Made by a program: the position numbers and the translations under genes. Positions 24,990 through 34,766 of a stretch of DNA of 64,000 nucleotides are shown here, piece by piece. The notes beneath the pieces were generated by a model that was given only the letters and a program-made list of their open reading frames with translations, was not told the origin of the DNA and searched no databases. Each line of letters starts with the position of its first letter. Positions within the stretch are counted from its first letter, which is position 1. The DNA comes from Bacteroides helcogenes P 36-108 (GTDB lineage Bacteria > Bacteroidota > Bacteroidia > Bacteroidales > Bacteroidaceae): NCBI RefSeq assembly GCF_000186225.1, contig NC_014933.1:1550001-1614000 (forward strand). Direction: 5' to 3'.

Positions 24990-26432
24990 TTAGAATTGGA
25001 AATAAATGAATTCAGCTTGTGTGCCTGCAAAAGCTAAAGTGAAAAGTGCTAATAGAATATATACTCCCCAACGTATGCTGCGGGATTTCAGCCAACCGAT
25101 TCCGTCTATCTGCATGGAGTGCTGCTTGTCGCGTTGCAGCCACTCCACAACCACCAAGATGCAGACATATAGCAATGCCCTTTTGCCATGTTGCATGGAG
25201 AAGCTGAATAATGACGGAGAGCAGATGCCGCCGAGATAATCCCATGCCTGCCCGATGCTTTCCGCCCGGAAGATAATCCAACCAATCACGGCGAGGAGAA
25301 AGGTCGACAACATTTGCCCGGCTTCCCGGATGCCGGGCAGCAAGCGTCCTTCGGCCACTGCGTCGGTGTGCTTGCGGTTCCGTCCCAGTAGCATCAGCGG
25401 GAAGAATAGCAACGCATGATAAGCGCCCCAAACGATGAACGTCCAGTTGGCTCCGTGCCAGAAGCCGCTGACGAGGAAGATAATCAGCGTGTTGCGCATC
25501 ACCTTCCAACGGGTGCAACGGCTGCCGCCCAGCGGGAAGTAGATGTAGTCGCGAAACCACGTGGTGAGCGAGATGTGCCAACGCCGCCAGAACTCGGCGA
25601 TGTCTCGCGAGAAGTAGGGGAAGTTGAAGTTGCGCATCAGATGGATGCCGAACAGGCGGGCGGTGCCGATGGCGATGTCCGAATAGCCGGAGAAGTCCCC
25701 GTATATCTGAAAGGTGAAAAGGATGCCGCCTAACAGTAGGGTGAAACCGCTTTGGCTTGCATAATCATCCCATATCAGGTTGACCGCCGCCGCGCAGTTG
25801 TCCGCCACCACCATTTTCTTGAAGAAGCCCCAAAGCATCTGTCGGCAACCGTCTACGGCTTGTGCGTAGTCGAAGGTGCGGGGCTTGTAGAACTGGGGCA
25901 GCAGGTTGGTGGAACGCTCAATGGGGCCTGCCACCAATTGCGGAAAGAAACTGATGTAGGCAAAGAAGGCTACGAGGTCGCGGCAGGCGGGCAGCTTCTT
26001 CTGATACACGTCGATGCTGTAACTCAACGCTTGGAAGGTGTAGAAGCTGATGCCCACGGGTAGCAACAGGTTCAGCGTCACCGGGCTCAATTCTACATCG
26101 AAGCACCGGAACAAGTCGGCAAGGCTTTCGGCAAAGAAATTGTAATACTTGAACACGCCGAGAATGGCGAGGTTGAGGACGATATTGGCGGCACTGACCC
26201 ACTTCTGCCGTTTGCGTTGCCCTTCATAGCGGGCTATCAGCAATCCGCTGGCGTAGCTGAACAGCGTGGTAAGGGCGATGAGCAGCAGGAAACGTACATC
26301 CCACCAACCGTAGAACACGTAGCTGACCGCTACCACAAACAAGTTTTGCCAACGCAGGCGCTTGAATACGAACCAATAGAGCAGAAAGACTATCGGCAGG
26401 AAGAGTAGAAACTCAATAGAATTGAATAACAT
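24990..26432 (-). CDS. MBOAT family O-acyltransferase (AlgI-like)
   Basis: 480 residues from MLFNSIEFLLFLP, the typical AlgI-type N-terminus; the frame extends 29 codons upstream without support. It is a multi-pass membrane protein with the AlgI motifs VGISFYTFQALSY, VAGPIER, GDFSGYSDIA, FWRRWHISLTTWF (His286) and FWHGANWTFIVWG (catalytic His326). It should move an acyl group, probably acetyl, across the inner membrane to the SGNH-like partner. The gene is GC-rich relative to its neighbours. A long 5' region separates it from its possible promoter at 26729. Confidence 0.92.
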   Translation of the reverse strand: MLFNSIEFLLFLPIVFLLYWFVFKRLRWQNLFVVAVSYVFYGWWDVRFLLLIALTTLFSYASGLLIARYEGQRKRQKWVSAANIVLNLAILGVFKYYNFFAESLADLFRCFDVELSPVTLNLLLPVGISFYTFQALSYSIDVYQKKLPACRDLVAFFAYISFFPQLVAGPIERSTNLLPQFYKPRTFDYAQAVDGCRQMLWGFFKKMVVADNCAAAVNLIWDDYASQSGFTLLLGGILFTFQIYGDFSGYSDIAIGTARLFGIHLMRNFNFPYFSRDIAEFWRRWHISLTTWFRDYIYFPLGGSRCTRWKVMRNTLIIFLVSGFWHGANWTFIVWGAYHALLFFPLMLLGRNRKHTDAVAEGRLLPGIREAGQMLSTFLLAVIGWIIFRAESIGQAWDYLGGICSPSLFSFSMQHGKRALLYVCILVVVEWLQRDKQHSMQIDGIGWLKSRSIRWGVYILLALFTLAFAGTQAEFIYFQF

Positions 26433-26528
26433 AGTTTTCGATATGCCCGTAAGTCTCCGAAGTAAGCGTGTTGTTTCGTTATTATATGACGAAAGCGTGA
26501 GACTTGTTCTACTCATCATATCTTAGGC

Positions 26529-26662
26529 GTCTGGAAAAGCCTTGCAAGGATGAGTGAAGAAACATATAATGAACAAGATACAGCGCAGGCTGTTCTCGCA
26601 CATATACAAACAGAATGAGCGTTACATTGTCTCTATCCCCTTGCATTTGAAATTTTCCAGAC
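26529..26662. repeat. 134-bp segment bounded by inverted repeats
   Basis: GTCTGGAAAA (26529-26538) and its exact complement TTTTCCAGAC (26653-26662) bound the segment. Just inside, GCAAGG also recurs in inverted orientation. No flanking target duplication was found. Inside is a 36-codon open frame (26569-26679, MNKIQRRLFSHIYK...) that I do not call as a gene. This is the main content of the 443-base gap between the MBOAT gene and alaS; a MITE-like remnant is possible. Confidence 0.4.
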
Positions 26663-26728
26663 TTCAAGATAAAGGATAAAGCAGAAAACGCTTTCTATGT
26701 GTCCGGCAATTTCTCCTGCCGGACGCTG

Positions 26729-26736
26729 CAAAGTTA
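26729..26736 (-). promoter_or_regulatory. -7 box upstream of the MBOAT gene
   Basis: TAACTTTG on the - strand, about 297 bases before the MBOAT start, implies a long leader if used. A small hairpin (GTCCGGCA/TGCCGGAC, 26701-26724) lies just downstream. Confidence 0.35.
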
Positions 26737-26800
26737 CGCTTTCTTTTTTACAATATAACGCTCTGTGAGAATATTATTCCTTCAAGGAAGGTGTCTCTTT

Positions 26801-26845
26801 ATAAAAAAAGAACTCCGCTTTCGAGCTTCTGCCGAAAGCGGAGTT
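26801..26845 (-). terminator. Terminator of alaS
   Basis: 13-bp perfect arms (AACTCCGCTTTCG, 26811-26823, and complement 26833-26845) with a 9-base loop. On the - strand they are followed by a T-run (26801-26809). It lies 30 bases after the alaS stop. Confidence 0.88.
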
Positions 26846-26875
26846 ACTATTTGTTTCGTTCAAGGGAGCCGACGC

Positions 26876-29494
26876 TTACAGTGCAGCCAACTCTATCACT
26901 TTATCTACAGCCGCATTCAATCCGTCTACATTCTTGCCTCCGGCAGTTGCGAAGTGGGGTTGACCACCGCCACCGCCTTGAATCAACTTGGCAGCTTCTT
27001 TTACCAGATTTCCAGCTTTCAATCCACCGGCAACGAGGTTGTCGCTCAGCATCACTGTCAGCATCGGTTTTCCTTCATATTCTGTTCCGGCAACGAAGAA
27101 CAAATCTTCTGTGATCTGACCACGCAACTGGAAAGCGATGTTCTTTACCGTTTCAGCAGGTAATGGAGCACAGAATTTGATGACTTTCACACCATTCACT
27201 TCCTGAATGCTGTTCATCAACTTATCTTTCAGTTGAGATTCCTTTTCTTTCATGAAGTCTTCTACTTGCTTCTTTAGTCCGGCATTCTCTTCAATATATT
27301 TATGAATCGTTCCGGCAAGGTCGGGAGCATTGTTGAAGAGAGCCTTCAAGTCACGTAATGTATCTTGAATGGTATCCATCATTTCTTCTACACGTGCACC
27401 TGTGTAAGCTTCGATACGACGTACACCGGCTGCTACAGAACTTTCGGATACAATCTTCACCATACCGATGTTTCCGGTAGCGGCAACGTGCGTACCTCCG
27501 CAGAACTCAACGGAAGAACCGAACTGGATGACACGTACATGATCGCCATACTTTTCACCGAAGAGGGCGATAGCACCGAGTTCTTTGGCATCCTCAATCG
27601 GCATGTCGCGGTATTCTTTCAAAGGAATATTGGCGCGTATCTTGGCATTGGCGATGTGTTCTATCTGGCGAAGCTCTTCGTCCGTCACCTTTTGGAAGTG
27701 GGAGAAGTCAAAACGCAGAGAATCGGGAGTAACCAAAGAACCCTTCTGTTCTACATGATCGCCAAGAACTTCACGAAGCGCAGCATCCAGTAAGTGGGTA
27801 GCTGAGTGATTGGCGGCACAAGCAGCACGCTTGTCAGTATCTACGCATGCCATCATTGGTGCTTCCAGATGTTCGGGTAACTTCTTGGTGATATGGATAG
27901 GGAGGTTGTTCTCTTTCTTCGTGTCAATCACGTCGATGGTTTCGAACTCGCTGACTAATACACCAGTATCACCTACCTGACCACCACTTTCGGCATAGAA
28001 CGGAGTTTTATCCAATACAATTTGATAAAGCGTCTGGTTCTTTTGTTTTATCTGGCGGTAACGCAGAATGGATGTTTCATATTCAGTGAAATCGTAACCT
28101 ACGAACTCGGTAGTGCCTTCTTTCAGTGTAATCCAGTCACCGGTCTCAATGGCGGCGGCGTTGCGGGCACGGGATTTCTGCTGTTCCATTTCGGCGTTGA
28201 ACTCGTTGAGATCGGCAGTCATACCGTTTTCGCGGAGAATCAGTTCGGTCAAGTCGAGCGGGAAACCGAAAGTATCGTATAAAGTAAAGGCATCTTTACC
28301 GCTGACTTCAGTCTTGCCGGCTGCTTTGGCATCTGCCATGGTCTTGTCCAGCAGACGGATACCGGTTTCGAGTGTGCGGAGGAAAGAGTCTTCTTCTTCC
28401 TTGATTACTTTAGCAATCAGTTCCTTCTGAGCAATCAGTTCGGGGTAAGAACCACCCATGTTTTCAATCAGCACGGGAAGGAGTCTGTACATGAAAGCTT
28501 GCTTCTGTCCGAGGAAGGTATAACCGTAGCGAACGGCACGGCGAAGGATACGGCGGATTACGTAACCTGCTTTTGCATTGCTTGGCAACTGTCCGTCGGT
28601 GATGGAGAAAGCGATGGTACGAATGTGGTCGGCAATCACACGCATGGCGATATCTTGCTGTTCATTCTTACCGTATGTGGTTCCTGCCATATCAGCAATT
28701 GCTTTCAGCATCGGTTGGAAGACATCCGTATCATAGTTGGAGGTTTTGCCTTGCAGGGTGCGTACCAGGCGTTCAAATCCCATGCCTGTGTCGATTACTT
28801 TGGCGGGTAGTCCTTCGAGGCTACCGTCAGCCTTGCGGTTGTATTGCATGAACACAAGGTTCCATATTTCGATTACCTGCGGGTGGTCTTTGTTTACCAA
28901 CTGTGAGCCGGGAACCTTGGCCTTTTCTTCCTCCGTACGAGAGTCCACATGTATTTCGGAGCACGGACCGCATGGCCCCGTATCACCCATTTCCCAGAAG
29001 TTATCATGTTTGTTTCCGTTGAGGATATGGTCTTTCGGCAAGAATTGTTCCCAGTAGGAAGCAGCTTCGTTATCACGTTCCAAACCTTCTTCGGGACTGC
29101 CCTCGAATACGGTTGCGTAGAGGTCTTTCGGATCAAGTTTCAGAACATCTACCAAGTATTCCCATGCCCAAGAGATGGCTTCTTTCTTGAAGTAGTCTCC
29201 AAACGACCAGTTGCCTAACATCTCGAACATGGTGTGGTGATAGGTATCGTGACCTACTTCTTCGAGGTCATTGTGCTTTCCGCTGACGCGAAGACACTTC
29301 TGTGAGTCCGCAACTCTTTTATATTTCGCCGGGTGGTTACCCAAAATAATATCTTTAAACTGGTTCATCCCTGCATTGGTAAACATCAATGTGGGGTCAT
29401 CTTTAATCACCATCGGAGCCGAAGGCACAATTTGGTGACCTTTACTTTCGAAGAAACTCTTGAATGAGTCTCTGATTTCATTTGCAGTCAACAT
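26876..29494 (-). CDS. alaS: Alanyl-tRNA synthetase
   Basis: 872 residues, full length. The class II catalytic domain starts with [14 protein letters not shown] and contains the motif 2 region ([11 protein letters not shown]). The editing domain has the zinc-binding HSATHLL (about 561-567) and CGGTH (about 665). The C-terminal Gly-rich C-Ala domain ends with [14 protein letters not shown]. It charges tRNA-Ala and clears Ser- and Gly-tRNA-Ala. It stands alone, with its own promoter box at 29650 and a terminator. Confidence 0.97.
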   Translation of the reverse strand: MLTANEIRDSFKSFFESKGHQIVPSAPMVIKDDPTLMFTNAGMNQFKDIILGNHPAKYKRVADSQKCLRVSGKHNDLEEVGHDTYHHTMFEMLGNWSFGDYFKKEAISWAWEYLVDVLKLDPKDLYATVFEGSPEEGLERDNEAASYWEQFLPKDHILNGNKHDNFWEMGDTGPCGPCSEIHVDSRTEEEKAKVPGSQLVNKDHPQVIEIWNLVFMQYNRKADGSLEGLPAKVIDTGMGFERLVRTLQGKTSNYDTDVFQPMLKAIADMAGTTYGKNEQQDIAMRVIADHIRTIAFSITDGQLPSNAKAGYVIRRILRRAVRYGYTFLGQKQAFMYRLLPVLIENMGGSYPELIAQKELIAKVIKEEEDSFLRTLETGIRLLDKTMADAKAAGKTEVSGKDAFTLYDTFGFPLDLTELILRENGMTADLNEFNAEMEQQKSRARNAAAIETGDWITLKEGTTEFVGYDFTEYETSILRYRQIKQKNQTLYQIVLDKTPFYAESGGQVGDTGVLVSEFETIDVIDTKKENNLPIHITKKLPEHLEAPMMACVDTDKRAACAANHSATHLLDAALREVLGDHVEQKGSLVTPDSLRFDFSHFQKVTDEELRQIEHIANAKIRANIPLKEYRDMPIEDAKELGAIALFGEKYGDHVRVIQFGSSVEFCGGTHVAATGNIGMVKIVSESSVAAGVRRIEAYTGARVEEMMDTIQDTLRDLKALFNNAPDLAGTIHKYIEENAGLKKQVEDFMKEKESQLKDKLMNSIQEVNGVKVIKFCAPLPAETVKNIAFQLRGQITEDLFFVAGTEYEGKPMLTVMLSDNLVAGGLKAGNLVKEAAKLIQGGGGGQPHFATAGGKNVDGLNAAVDKVIELAAL

Positions 29495-29649
29495 ACTCTT
29501 TTGTAATTATGAATTGTGAATGTTGAATTATGAATTACAGGGAAATGACATCTATCCGTATGAAAATAAACTATGAATCCTTAGATATATGAAGCATCTA
29601 AAAAAATATAATTCATCATTCGTTATTCATAATTCCTTAAAAAACGGTG

Positions 29650-29657
29650 CAAAGATA
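29650..29657 (-). promoter_or_regulatory. -7 box of alaS
   Basis: TATCTTTG on the - strand implies a leader of about 150 bases before the alaS ATG. It is back to back with the + strand box at 29670. Confidence 0.5.
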
Positions 29658-29669
29658 GCTTGTTTTTAT

Positions 29670-29677
29670 TACTTTTG
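29670..29677 (+). promoter_or_regulatory. -7 box of the M23 peptidase gene
   Basis: TACTTTTG matches TAnnTTTG, 29 bases before the chosen ATG. Confidence 0.5.
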
Positions 29678-29706
29678 CCGTATTGACAAGCGAAATATTT
29701 CCTAAG

Positions 29707-30675
29707 ATGCGCAAAGTTTACTACATTTATAATCCGCAGACGCAGACGTACGACCGTATTTATCCCACTGTCCGGCAACGGGCGGTGAGTATTCTCCGTC
29801 GGTTATTCATTGGGATGGGACTGGGGGCGGGCAGCTTCATTGTGCTGTTGCTTATTTTCGGGTCACCGTCAGAGAAGGAGCTACGGAAGGAGAATAGCCA
29901 GCTTCAGGCACAATACAATGTGCTTTCGCGCCGGTTGGACGAGGCAATGGGAGTGTTGCAGGATATACAGCAGCGTGATGATAACCTATATCGGGTTATT
30001 TTTCAGGCAGATCCGGTTCCTACGGCCATTCGTAAGGCCGGATACGGCGGTACAAATCGTTACGAACATTTGATGGATATGGCAAACTCGGAATTGGTGG
30101 TTAATACTACCCAGAAGTTGGATATGCTTACCAAACAGCTTTACATTCAGTCTCGTTCTTTTGATGATGTGGTGGATATGTGCAAGAACCATGATGAAAT
30201 GTTGCGGTGCATGCCTGCCATCCAACCGATCTCCAATAAAGATTTGCGTCAGACTGCTTCCGGATATGGAATGCGTATAGATCCCATTTACGGTACTGCA
30301 AAGTTCCATGAGGGAATGGATTTCTCGGCTCATCCCGGCACGGAGGTTTATGCGACCGGTGACGGCACGGTCATTAAGGCAGGATGGGAAACCGGTTACG
30401 GAAATGTTGTTATTATTGATCATGGTTTCGGATATCAAACGTGGTATGCTCATCTGCAGGGATTTCGCACGAAGCCCGGTAAGAAGGTAGTGCGTGGTGA
30501 GGTTATCGGAGAGGTGGGTAGCACTGGTAAAAGTACAGGCCCTCACTTGCACTATGAGGTGCATGTGAAAGGTCGGGTGGTAAATCCTGTCAATTACTAT
30601 TTTATGGATTTAAGTGCCGAGGACTATGACCGCATGATACAAATTGCTTCCAATCATGGCAAAGTATTAGATTAA
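29707..30675 (+). CDS. M23 family metallopeptidase (LytM-type)
   Basis: 322 residues from MRKVYYIYNPQTQ; the open frame begins 8 codons earlier at a TTG that overlaps the promoter. A single membrane helix (about 35-53) is followed by a coiled coil (EKELRKENSQLQAQYNVLSRRLDEA) and a peptidase domain. The zinc site is FHEGMDF (His201, Asp205) and HLHYE near residue 281. It is a periplasmic peptidoglycan endopeptidase or an activator of amidases, anchored in the inner membrane. It is followed after 13 bases by a MerR-type regulator. Confidence 0.92.
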   Translation: MRKVYYIYNPQTQTYDRIYPTVRQRAVSILRRLFIGMGLGAGSFIVLLLIFGSPSEKELRKENSQLQAQYNVLSRRLDEAMGVLQDIQQRDDNLYRVIFQADPVPTAIRKAGYGGTNRYEHLMDMANSELVVNTTQKLDMLTKQLYIQSRSFDDVVDMCKNHDEMLRCMPAIQPISNKDLRQTASGYGMRIDPIYGTAKFHEGMDFSAHPGTEVYATGDGTVIKAGWETGYGNVVIIDHGFGYQTWYAHLQGFRTKPGKKVVRGEVIGEVGSTGKSTGPHLHYEVHVKGRVVNPVNYYFMDLSAEDYDRMIQIASNHGKVLD

Positions 30676-30688
30676 TATTTAAGAATAG

Positions 30689-31081
30689 ATGTTGAATACG
30701 GATAAAAAGTTAAAACTGTATTATTCCATCAGTGAAGTGGCCCGGATGCTCAATGTTAACGAATCGCTGCTTAGGTTTTGGGAAAAAGAGTTTCCGCAAC
30801 TCAATCCCAAGAAGGGGGGGCGTGGCATACGGCAGTATCGGGAGGAGGATGTCGAAACCGTTAAGCTTATCTATCATCTGGTGAGGGAAAGAGGTATGAC
30901 ATTGCCCGGAGCCCGGCAACGCATGAAAGATAATAAAGAGGCTACTTTGCGTAACTTCGAGATCGTTGACCGGCTGAAATCTATCCGTGAAGAACTGGTT
31001 GGCATGCGTGATGCGCTGGATGCATTTACTTATGAACAGATAGAGACATTGAAGGAGAATCTTGACGATTCTCCTTCCTGA
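30689..31081 (+). CDS. MerR family transcriptional regulator
   Basis: 130 residues. An N-terminal MerR winged helix (YYSISEVARMLNVNESLLRFWEKEFP, then GGRGIRQYREEDVETVKLIYHLV) is followed by a short coiled coil. No cysteine-based metal site or ligand domain is visible, so the signal is unknown. It is transcribed 13 bases after the M23 peptidase gene, probably in one unit, and converges on rel. Confidence 0.88.
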   Translation: MLNTDKKLKLYYSISEVARMLNVNESLLRFWEKEFPQLNPKKGGRGIRQYREEDVETVKLIYHLVRERGMTLPGARQRMKDNKEATLRNFEIVDRLKSIREELVGMRDALDAFTYEQIETLKENLDDSPS

Positions 31082-31098
31082 CAATCTGTCCTTCCCGC

Positions 31099-33351
31099 TT
31101 AATCCTCTGTTCTCGTCACTTGTTTAATGTTCTGTATCTGCTTCAGATTGTTACAGATGGTGCGCACATCGTCCACATCATGTACGTAGAGTTGTATTTT
31201 TCCTTCAAAGATGCCGTCGTCGGTTTCAATCGTCAGTTTGCGGATGTTTACATTCAACTGGCGTGAAATGACTTGTGTCACTTCATTCAGCAGCCCCATG
31301 CAGTCTATACCTTTTATATATATGGTGACAAGAAAAGAGAGATCCTTGTGGGTATCCCATTCCGTGGCGATGATGCGGTTGCCATAGCTGCTCTTGAGGC
31401 GGGCGGCAACAGTGCATTGGCGTTTGTGGATGATTACCCGGTTATCTTCATCTATGTAGCCCAGAACGTCGTCTCCGGGGATAGGATGGCAGCAATCTGC
31501 CATGATATAATTTTTTGAGATGGTTTCTTCCGTCAGTTTCAGGATTTGTTTGGTATTGATCTTTTCCTGCGGTGTCTTTTCTTCCGGCTGTTCTTTGCTC
31601 TCTTTATTGTCCTTGTTTCCGAAAGAGAAAGTCAGGAATTTCTTCCAGTTAGTGCCCTGTCTCTCTTTGAAAACATTTTTGTCTGCGTCTCCCAGAACAA
31701 TCTTCTTGCTTCCGACGGCTACAAGCAGTTCGTCATGAGTGTGGAAATTATGTAACTTTGTCAGTTTTTCCAACGCCGTGTCATCAATGCGGATGTCTTC
31801 ATCCTTGAAGAAATCGGCTATCATCGTTTCGCCTTCTTTCTGATAGGTTTTCGCTTCTTTGCGCAAGATGGCTGCTATTTTGGCGCGGGCGCGGGCGGTA
31901 GTGGCATATACTTCCCATTCGGGCTGCACACGCTGCGACTTGGAAGTCAATATCTCCACCTGATCACCGCTTTGCAACTTATGGCTGAGGGGAACCAGCT
32001 TGTGGTTTACCTTGGCTCCGATGCAGTGGCTACCTATGTCGGTATGCAGTGAGAAGGCGAAGTCCAGTGCCGTGCAGTTCTGCGGCATGGTCTTGATGTC
32101 GCCTTTCGGGGTAAAGACAAATATCTCCGAAGCAAACAGGTTCAGTTTAATGGTATCGAGGAAGTCGATGGCATCCGGTTGCGGATCGTCCAGAATTTCC
32201 TTGATGGTACGCAGCCATTTTTCCAGTTCGCCCTCGTCTTCGCTGCCTCCGCCTTCTTTGTACTTCCAGTGTGCGGCAAATCCCTGTTCGGCTACGTCGT
32301 TCATACGTTCGCTGCGAATCTGGACTTCGATCCATTGACCATTGTTGCCCATGAGGGTGACGTGCAAAGCCTGGTAGCCGTTGGCTTTGGGGTGGCTCAC
32401 CCAGTCGCGCAGGCGGTCGGGGTGCGGTTTATATATTTTGGAGATGGAGACGTAGATGTCGAAGCAGTCGTTCAGCTCTTCCTCCATATTTCGTGGCTCG
32501 AAGATGATGCGTACAGCCAATAGATCGTAGATTTCCTCGAATGGCACATGCTTGGTCTGCATTTTGTTCCAGATGGAATAAATGGATTTCACCCGTGCGA
32601 GAATGTGATACTTCAGTCCCATTTTGTCCAGTTGGGCGCGTATCGGATTGGTGAACTCATTGAACACCTTGTCGCGCTCGGCGGCTGTCGCTTCCAGCTT
32701 TTCTTCTATTTCGCGGTATTCTTCGGGATGTTCGTACTTAAAGCTCAGGTTTTCCAACTCCGTCTTTATCTTGTTCAGCCCCAGTCGGTTGGCAAGCGGG
32801 GCATAGATATAGAGGGTTTCTCCCGCAATCTTGAACTGCTTGTTGGGCAGCATGGAGCCCAGGGTGCGCATGTTGTGCAGGCGGTCTGCTATCTTGATGA
32901 GGATGACGCGGATGTCATCAGACATGGTGAGCAGCAGCTTCTTGAAGTTTTCCGCCTGTGCGGAAGCACGGTCTCCGAAGATGCCTCCTGATATTTTTGT
33001 CAGTCCGTCCACGATTTGGGCGATCTTCGGCCCAAAGATATTTTCAATGTCTTCTACCGTGTAATCGGTGTCTTCGACTACATCGTGGAGCAATGCCGAA
33101 CAGATTGAGGTTGAACCGAGCCCTATTTCGTTGCAGACAATCTTTGCCACAGCGATGGGATGCATGATGTAGGGCTCTCCCGAACGGCGTTTGATACCCT
33201 TGTGTGCTTGGTTGGCAAAGTTGAATGCTTTGGTTATTATTTCGACGCGTTTGCGGTGCTTGGTTGCCAAATAGTCGTTCAACAGTTCCTGGAATGCCTG
33301 TTCAATCATTTCTTCTTCAACTTTCTCTTTCTGGCTTACACTTTCTTCCAT
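31099..33351 (-). CDS. Bifunctional (p)ppGpp synthetase/hydrolase, RelA/SpoT family
   Basis: 750 residues from MEESVSQKEK; an upstream in-frame start is separated from it by the promoter. The HD hydrolase domain is intact (HPIAVAK His64, LLHDVVEDT His89-Asp90), followed by the synthetase domain (YQALHVTL). Next come TGS (about 415-475), a CC/ZFD region with CCHPIPGD, and a C-terminal ACT domain. Intact HD residues suggest it can also degrade (p)ppGpp. It governs the stringent response. The preceding genes on the strand are mltD, DUF5683, parB and parA. Confidence 0.95.
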   Translation of the reverse strand: MEESVSQKEKVEEEMIEQAFQELLNDYLATKHRKRVEIITKAFNFANQAHKGIKRRSGEPYIMHPIAVAKIVCNEIGLGSTSICSALLHDVVEDTDYTVEDIENIFGPKIAQIVDGLTKISGGIFGDRASAQAENFKKLLLTMSDDIRVILIKIADRLHNMRTLGSMLPNKQFKIAGETLYIYAPLANRLGLNKIKTELENLSFKYEHPEEYREIEEKLEATAAERDKVFNEFTNPIRAQLDKMGLKYHILARVKSIYSIWNKMQTKHVPFEEIYDLLAVRIIFEPRNMEEELNDCFDIYVSISKIYKPHPDRLRDWVSHPKANGYQALHVTLMGNNGQWIEVQIRSERMNDVAEQGFAAHWKYKEGGGSEDEGELEKWLRTIKEILDDPQPDAIDFLDTIKLNLFASEIFVFTPKGDIKTMPQNCTALDFAFSLHTDIGSHCIGAKVNHKLVPLSHKLQSGDQVEILTSKSQRVQPEWEVYATTARARAKIAAILRKEAKTYQKEGETMIADFFKDEDIRIDDTALEKLTKLHNFHTHDELLVAVGSKKIVLGDADKNVFKERQGTNWKKFLTFSFGNKDNKESKEQPEEKTPQEKINTKQILKLTEETISKNYIMADCCHPIPGDDVLGYIDEDNRVIIHKRQCTVAARLKSSYGNRIIATEWDTHKDLSFLVTIYIKGIDCMGLLNEVTQVISRQLNVNIRKLTIETDDGIFEGKIQLYVHDVDDVRTICNNLKQIQNIKQVTRTED

Positions 33352-33383
33352 AATACTGTTTCTCCTTTCTTCATTCACTTTTG

Positions 33384-33413
33384 CAAAAATAAGCAAATTT
33401 CAACACCGGGCAA
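33384..33413 (-). promoter_or_regulatory. Promoter of the rel gene
   Basis: On the - strand, -33 TTG (33411-33413) and -7 TATTTTTG (33384-33391) are spaced 19 bp apart. They lie in the 74-base gap after mltD. Confidence 0.6.
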
Positions 33414-33425
33414 GCGTTTATGTCT

Positions 33426-34715
33426 TTATTTATATATCTTCAAGCGCTTTCCTGCCGAGATTTTGGTATTTCGCAGCCCGTTCCAACTTTTTAACTGATT
33501 GACGGTGACGCCATATTTGCGGGCAATGCTGCCGAGACTCTCTCCACTGCGGATTTTGTGGTAACTGGCATTGCCTGTGGTGCTGCTTTTGCCTTTGCGC
33601 GGTGCGGAGCGCGTGTCGGAAACGGCCACTGTCTTGCGGTTCTTGAACAGTTCGTCGCTGCGATGGGTGTAAATAGTGTCTTGCCTGTCAATAAATGTGC
33701 TGATGCAGTTCATCGGAAGGCGGAGAGTTTGCGGCTTGTCTTCCCCCGGAATGATGCTTCTTTTGTACTGGGGGTTCAGGCTTTTTATTTCATCTATGTT
33801 AATGCCGCAAATATCGGCTATCTGCTCGAAATGAAGGTTACGGTTCACCTGCACGGTGTCTGTGGCGTCCGGGATATTGGTTTCCATGGGACATATATTG
33901 TGCTTGCAGTAATATGTCATTACGTAGTTGGCAGCAATGAATGCGGGTACGTAACCGCGTGTCTCTTTAGGCAGGAAGTTGTAGATATCCCAATAATCCG
34001 TTTGTCCTCCGGCCCGGCGGATGGCTTTGTTGATGGTTCCGGGACCGCAGTTGTAGGCGGCGATCACCAGGTTCCAGTCCTTGTAGATGTCATACATGTC
34101 ACGCAGATAGCGGGCTGCTGCCCAAGTGGCTTTGATGGGGTCGCGACGTTCGTCCACGAGGCTGTTGCTCTCCAGCCCGTAGATTTTTCCGGTTCCGATC
34201 ATGAATTGCCACAAGCCGGAAGCTCCGGCGCGGGATACGGCGGACGGGTTGAGGGCGGACTCGATGATGGGCAGGTATTTCAGTTCGAGGGGCAGGTTGT
34301 AAGCGTCCAGGGCTTCCTCAAAAATGGGCATGTAGAAGTTGCAGGCGCTTAGCATGAAAGCCACATGGTTGCGCAAGCGTCCGGCGTACATGTCGATAAA
34401 CTTGCGTACTATCTCGTTGTAGGGCATTTCCATGACGGTAGGCATGCGCGACAAGCGGTCCATATATACGGAATCGCTGAACAGCGGGTTCTCCTTGGAG
34501 GTGCTGCAATCTTTGCCCAGGTCAATGTAGTTTTTGGCTTTCCAGTCCGTGAACAGGCTGTCCAGCGGGTAGGTCATGCTTTTGGGCAGGTCGATGGTTT
34601 CTTTGCGTTCTGTTCCGTTTTCATGGATGAATACATCCACACTTTCCTGCGCATGCGTTTTGGGGGCAAGGAAGCTGCAGAACAAGAGTGAGGAACCGAT
34701 GATGATTTTCTTCAT
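33426..34715 (-). CDS. mltD: Membrane-bound lytic murein transglycosylase D
   Basis: 429 residues from MKKIIIGSSLLFC, with a signal peptide ending THAQ. The SLT domain carries the catalytic glutamate in LPIIESALNPSAVSRAGASG (Glu152) and the family motif AYNCGPGTINKAI. One C-terminal LysM domain (KIRSGESLGSIARKYGV, about 385-429) binds peptidoglycan; E. coli MltD has two. It cleaves glycan strands in the periplasm. It follows DUF5683 in a cluster with parA/parB. Confidence 0.94.
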   Translation of the reverse strand: MKKIIIGSSLLFCSFLAPKTHAQESVDVFIHENGTERKETIDLPKSMTYPLDSLFTDWKAKNYIDLGKDCSTSKENPLFSDSVYMDRLSRMPTVMEMPYNEIVRKFIDMYAGRLRNHVAFMLSACNFYMPIFEEALDAYNLPLELKYLPIIESALNPSAVSRAGASGLWQFMIGTGKIYGLESNSLVDERRDPIKATWAAARYLRDMYDIYKDWNLVIAAYNCGPGTINKAIRRAGGQTDYWDIYNFLPKETRGYVPAFIAANYVMTYYCKHNICPMETNIPDATDTVQVNRNLHFEQIADICGINIDEIKSLNPQYKRSIIPGEDKPQTLRLPMNCISTFIDRQDTIYTHRSDELFKNRKTVAVSDTRSAPRKGKSSTTGNASYHKIRSGESLGSIARKYGVTVNQLKSWNGLRNTKISAGKRLKIYK

Positions 34716-34766
34716 ATAAGCGGGATTATTTGTCATTGGTGATTATATTTTAGGTTTAGTTGGTTC

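Noticed and set aside
26569..26679. 36-codon + strand frame between the MBOAT gene and alaS
   Set aside because: No promoter or terminator of its own and no recognised relatives; reported only as part of the inverted-repeat segment.
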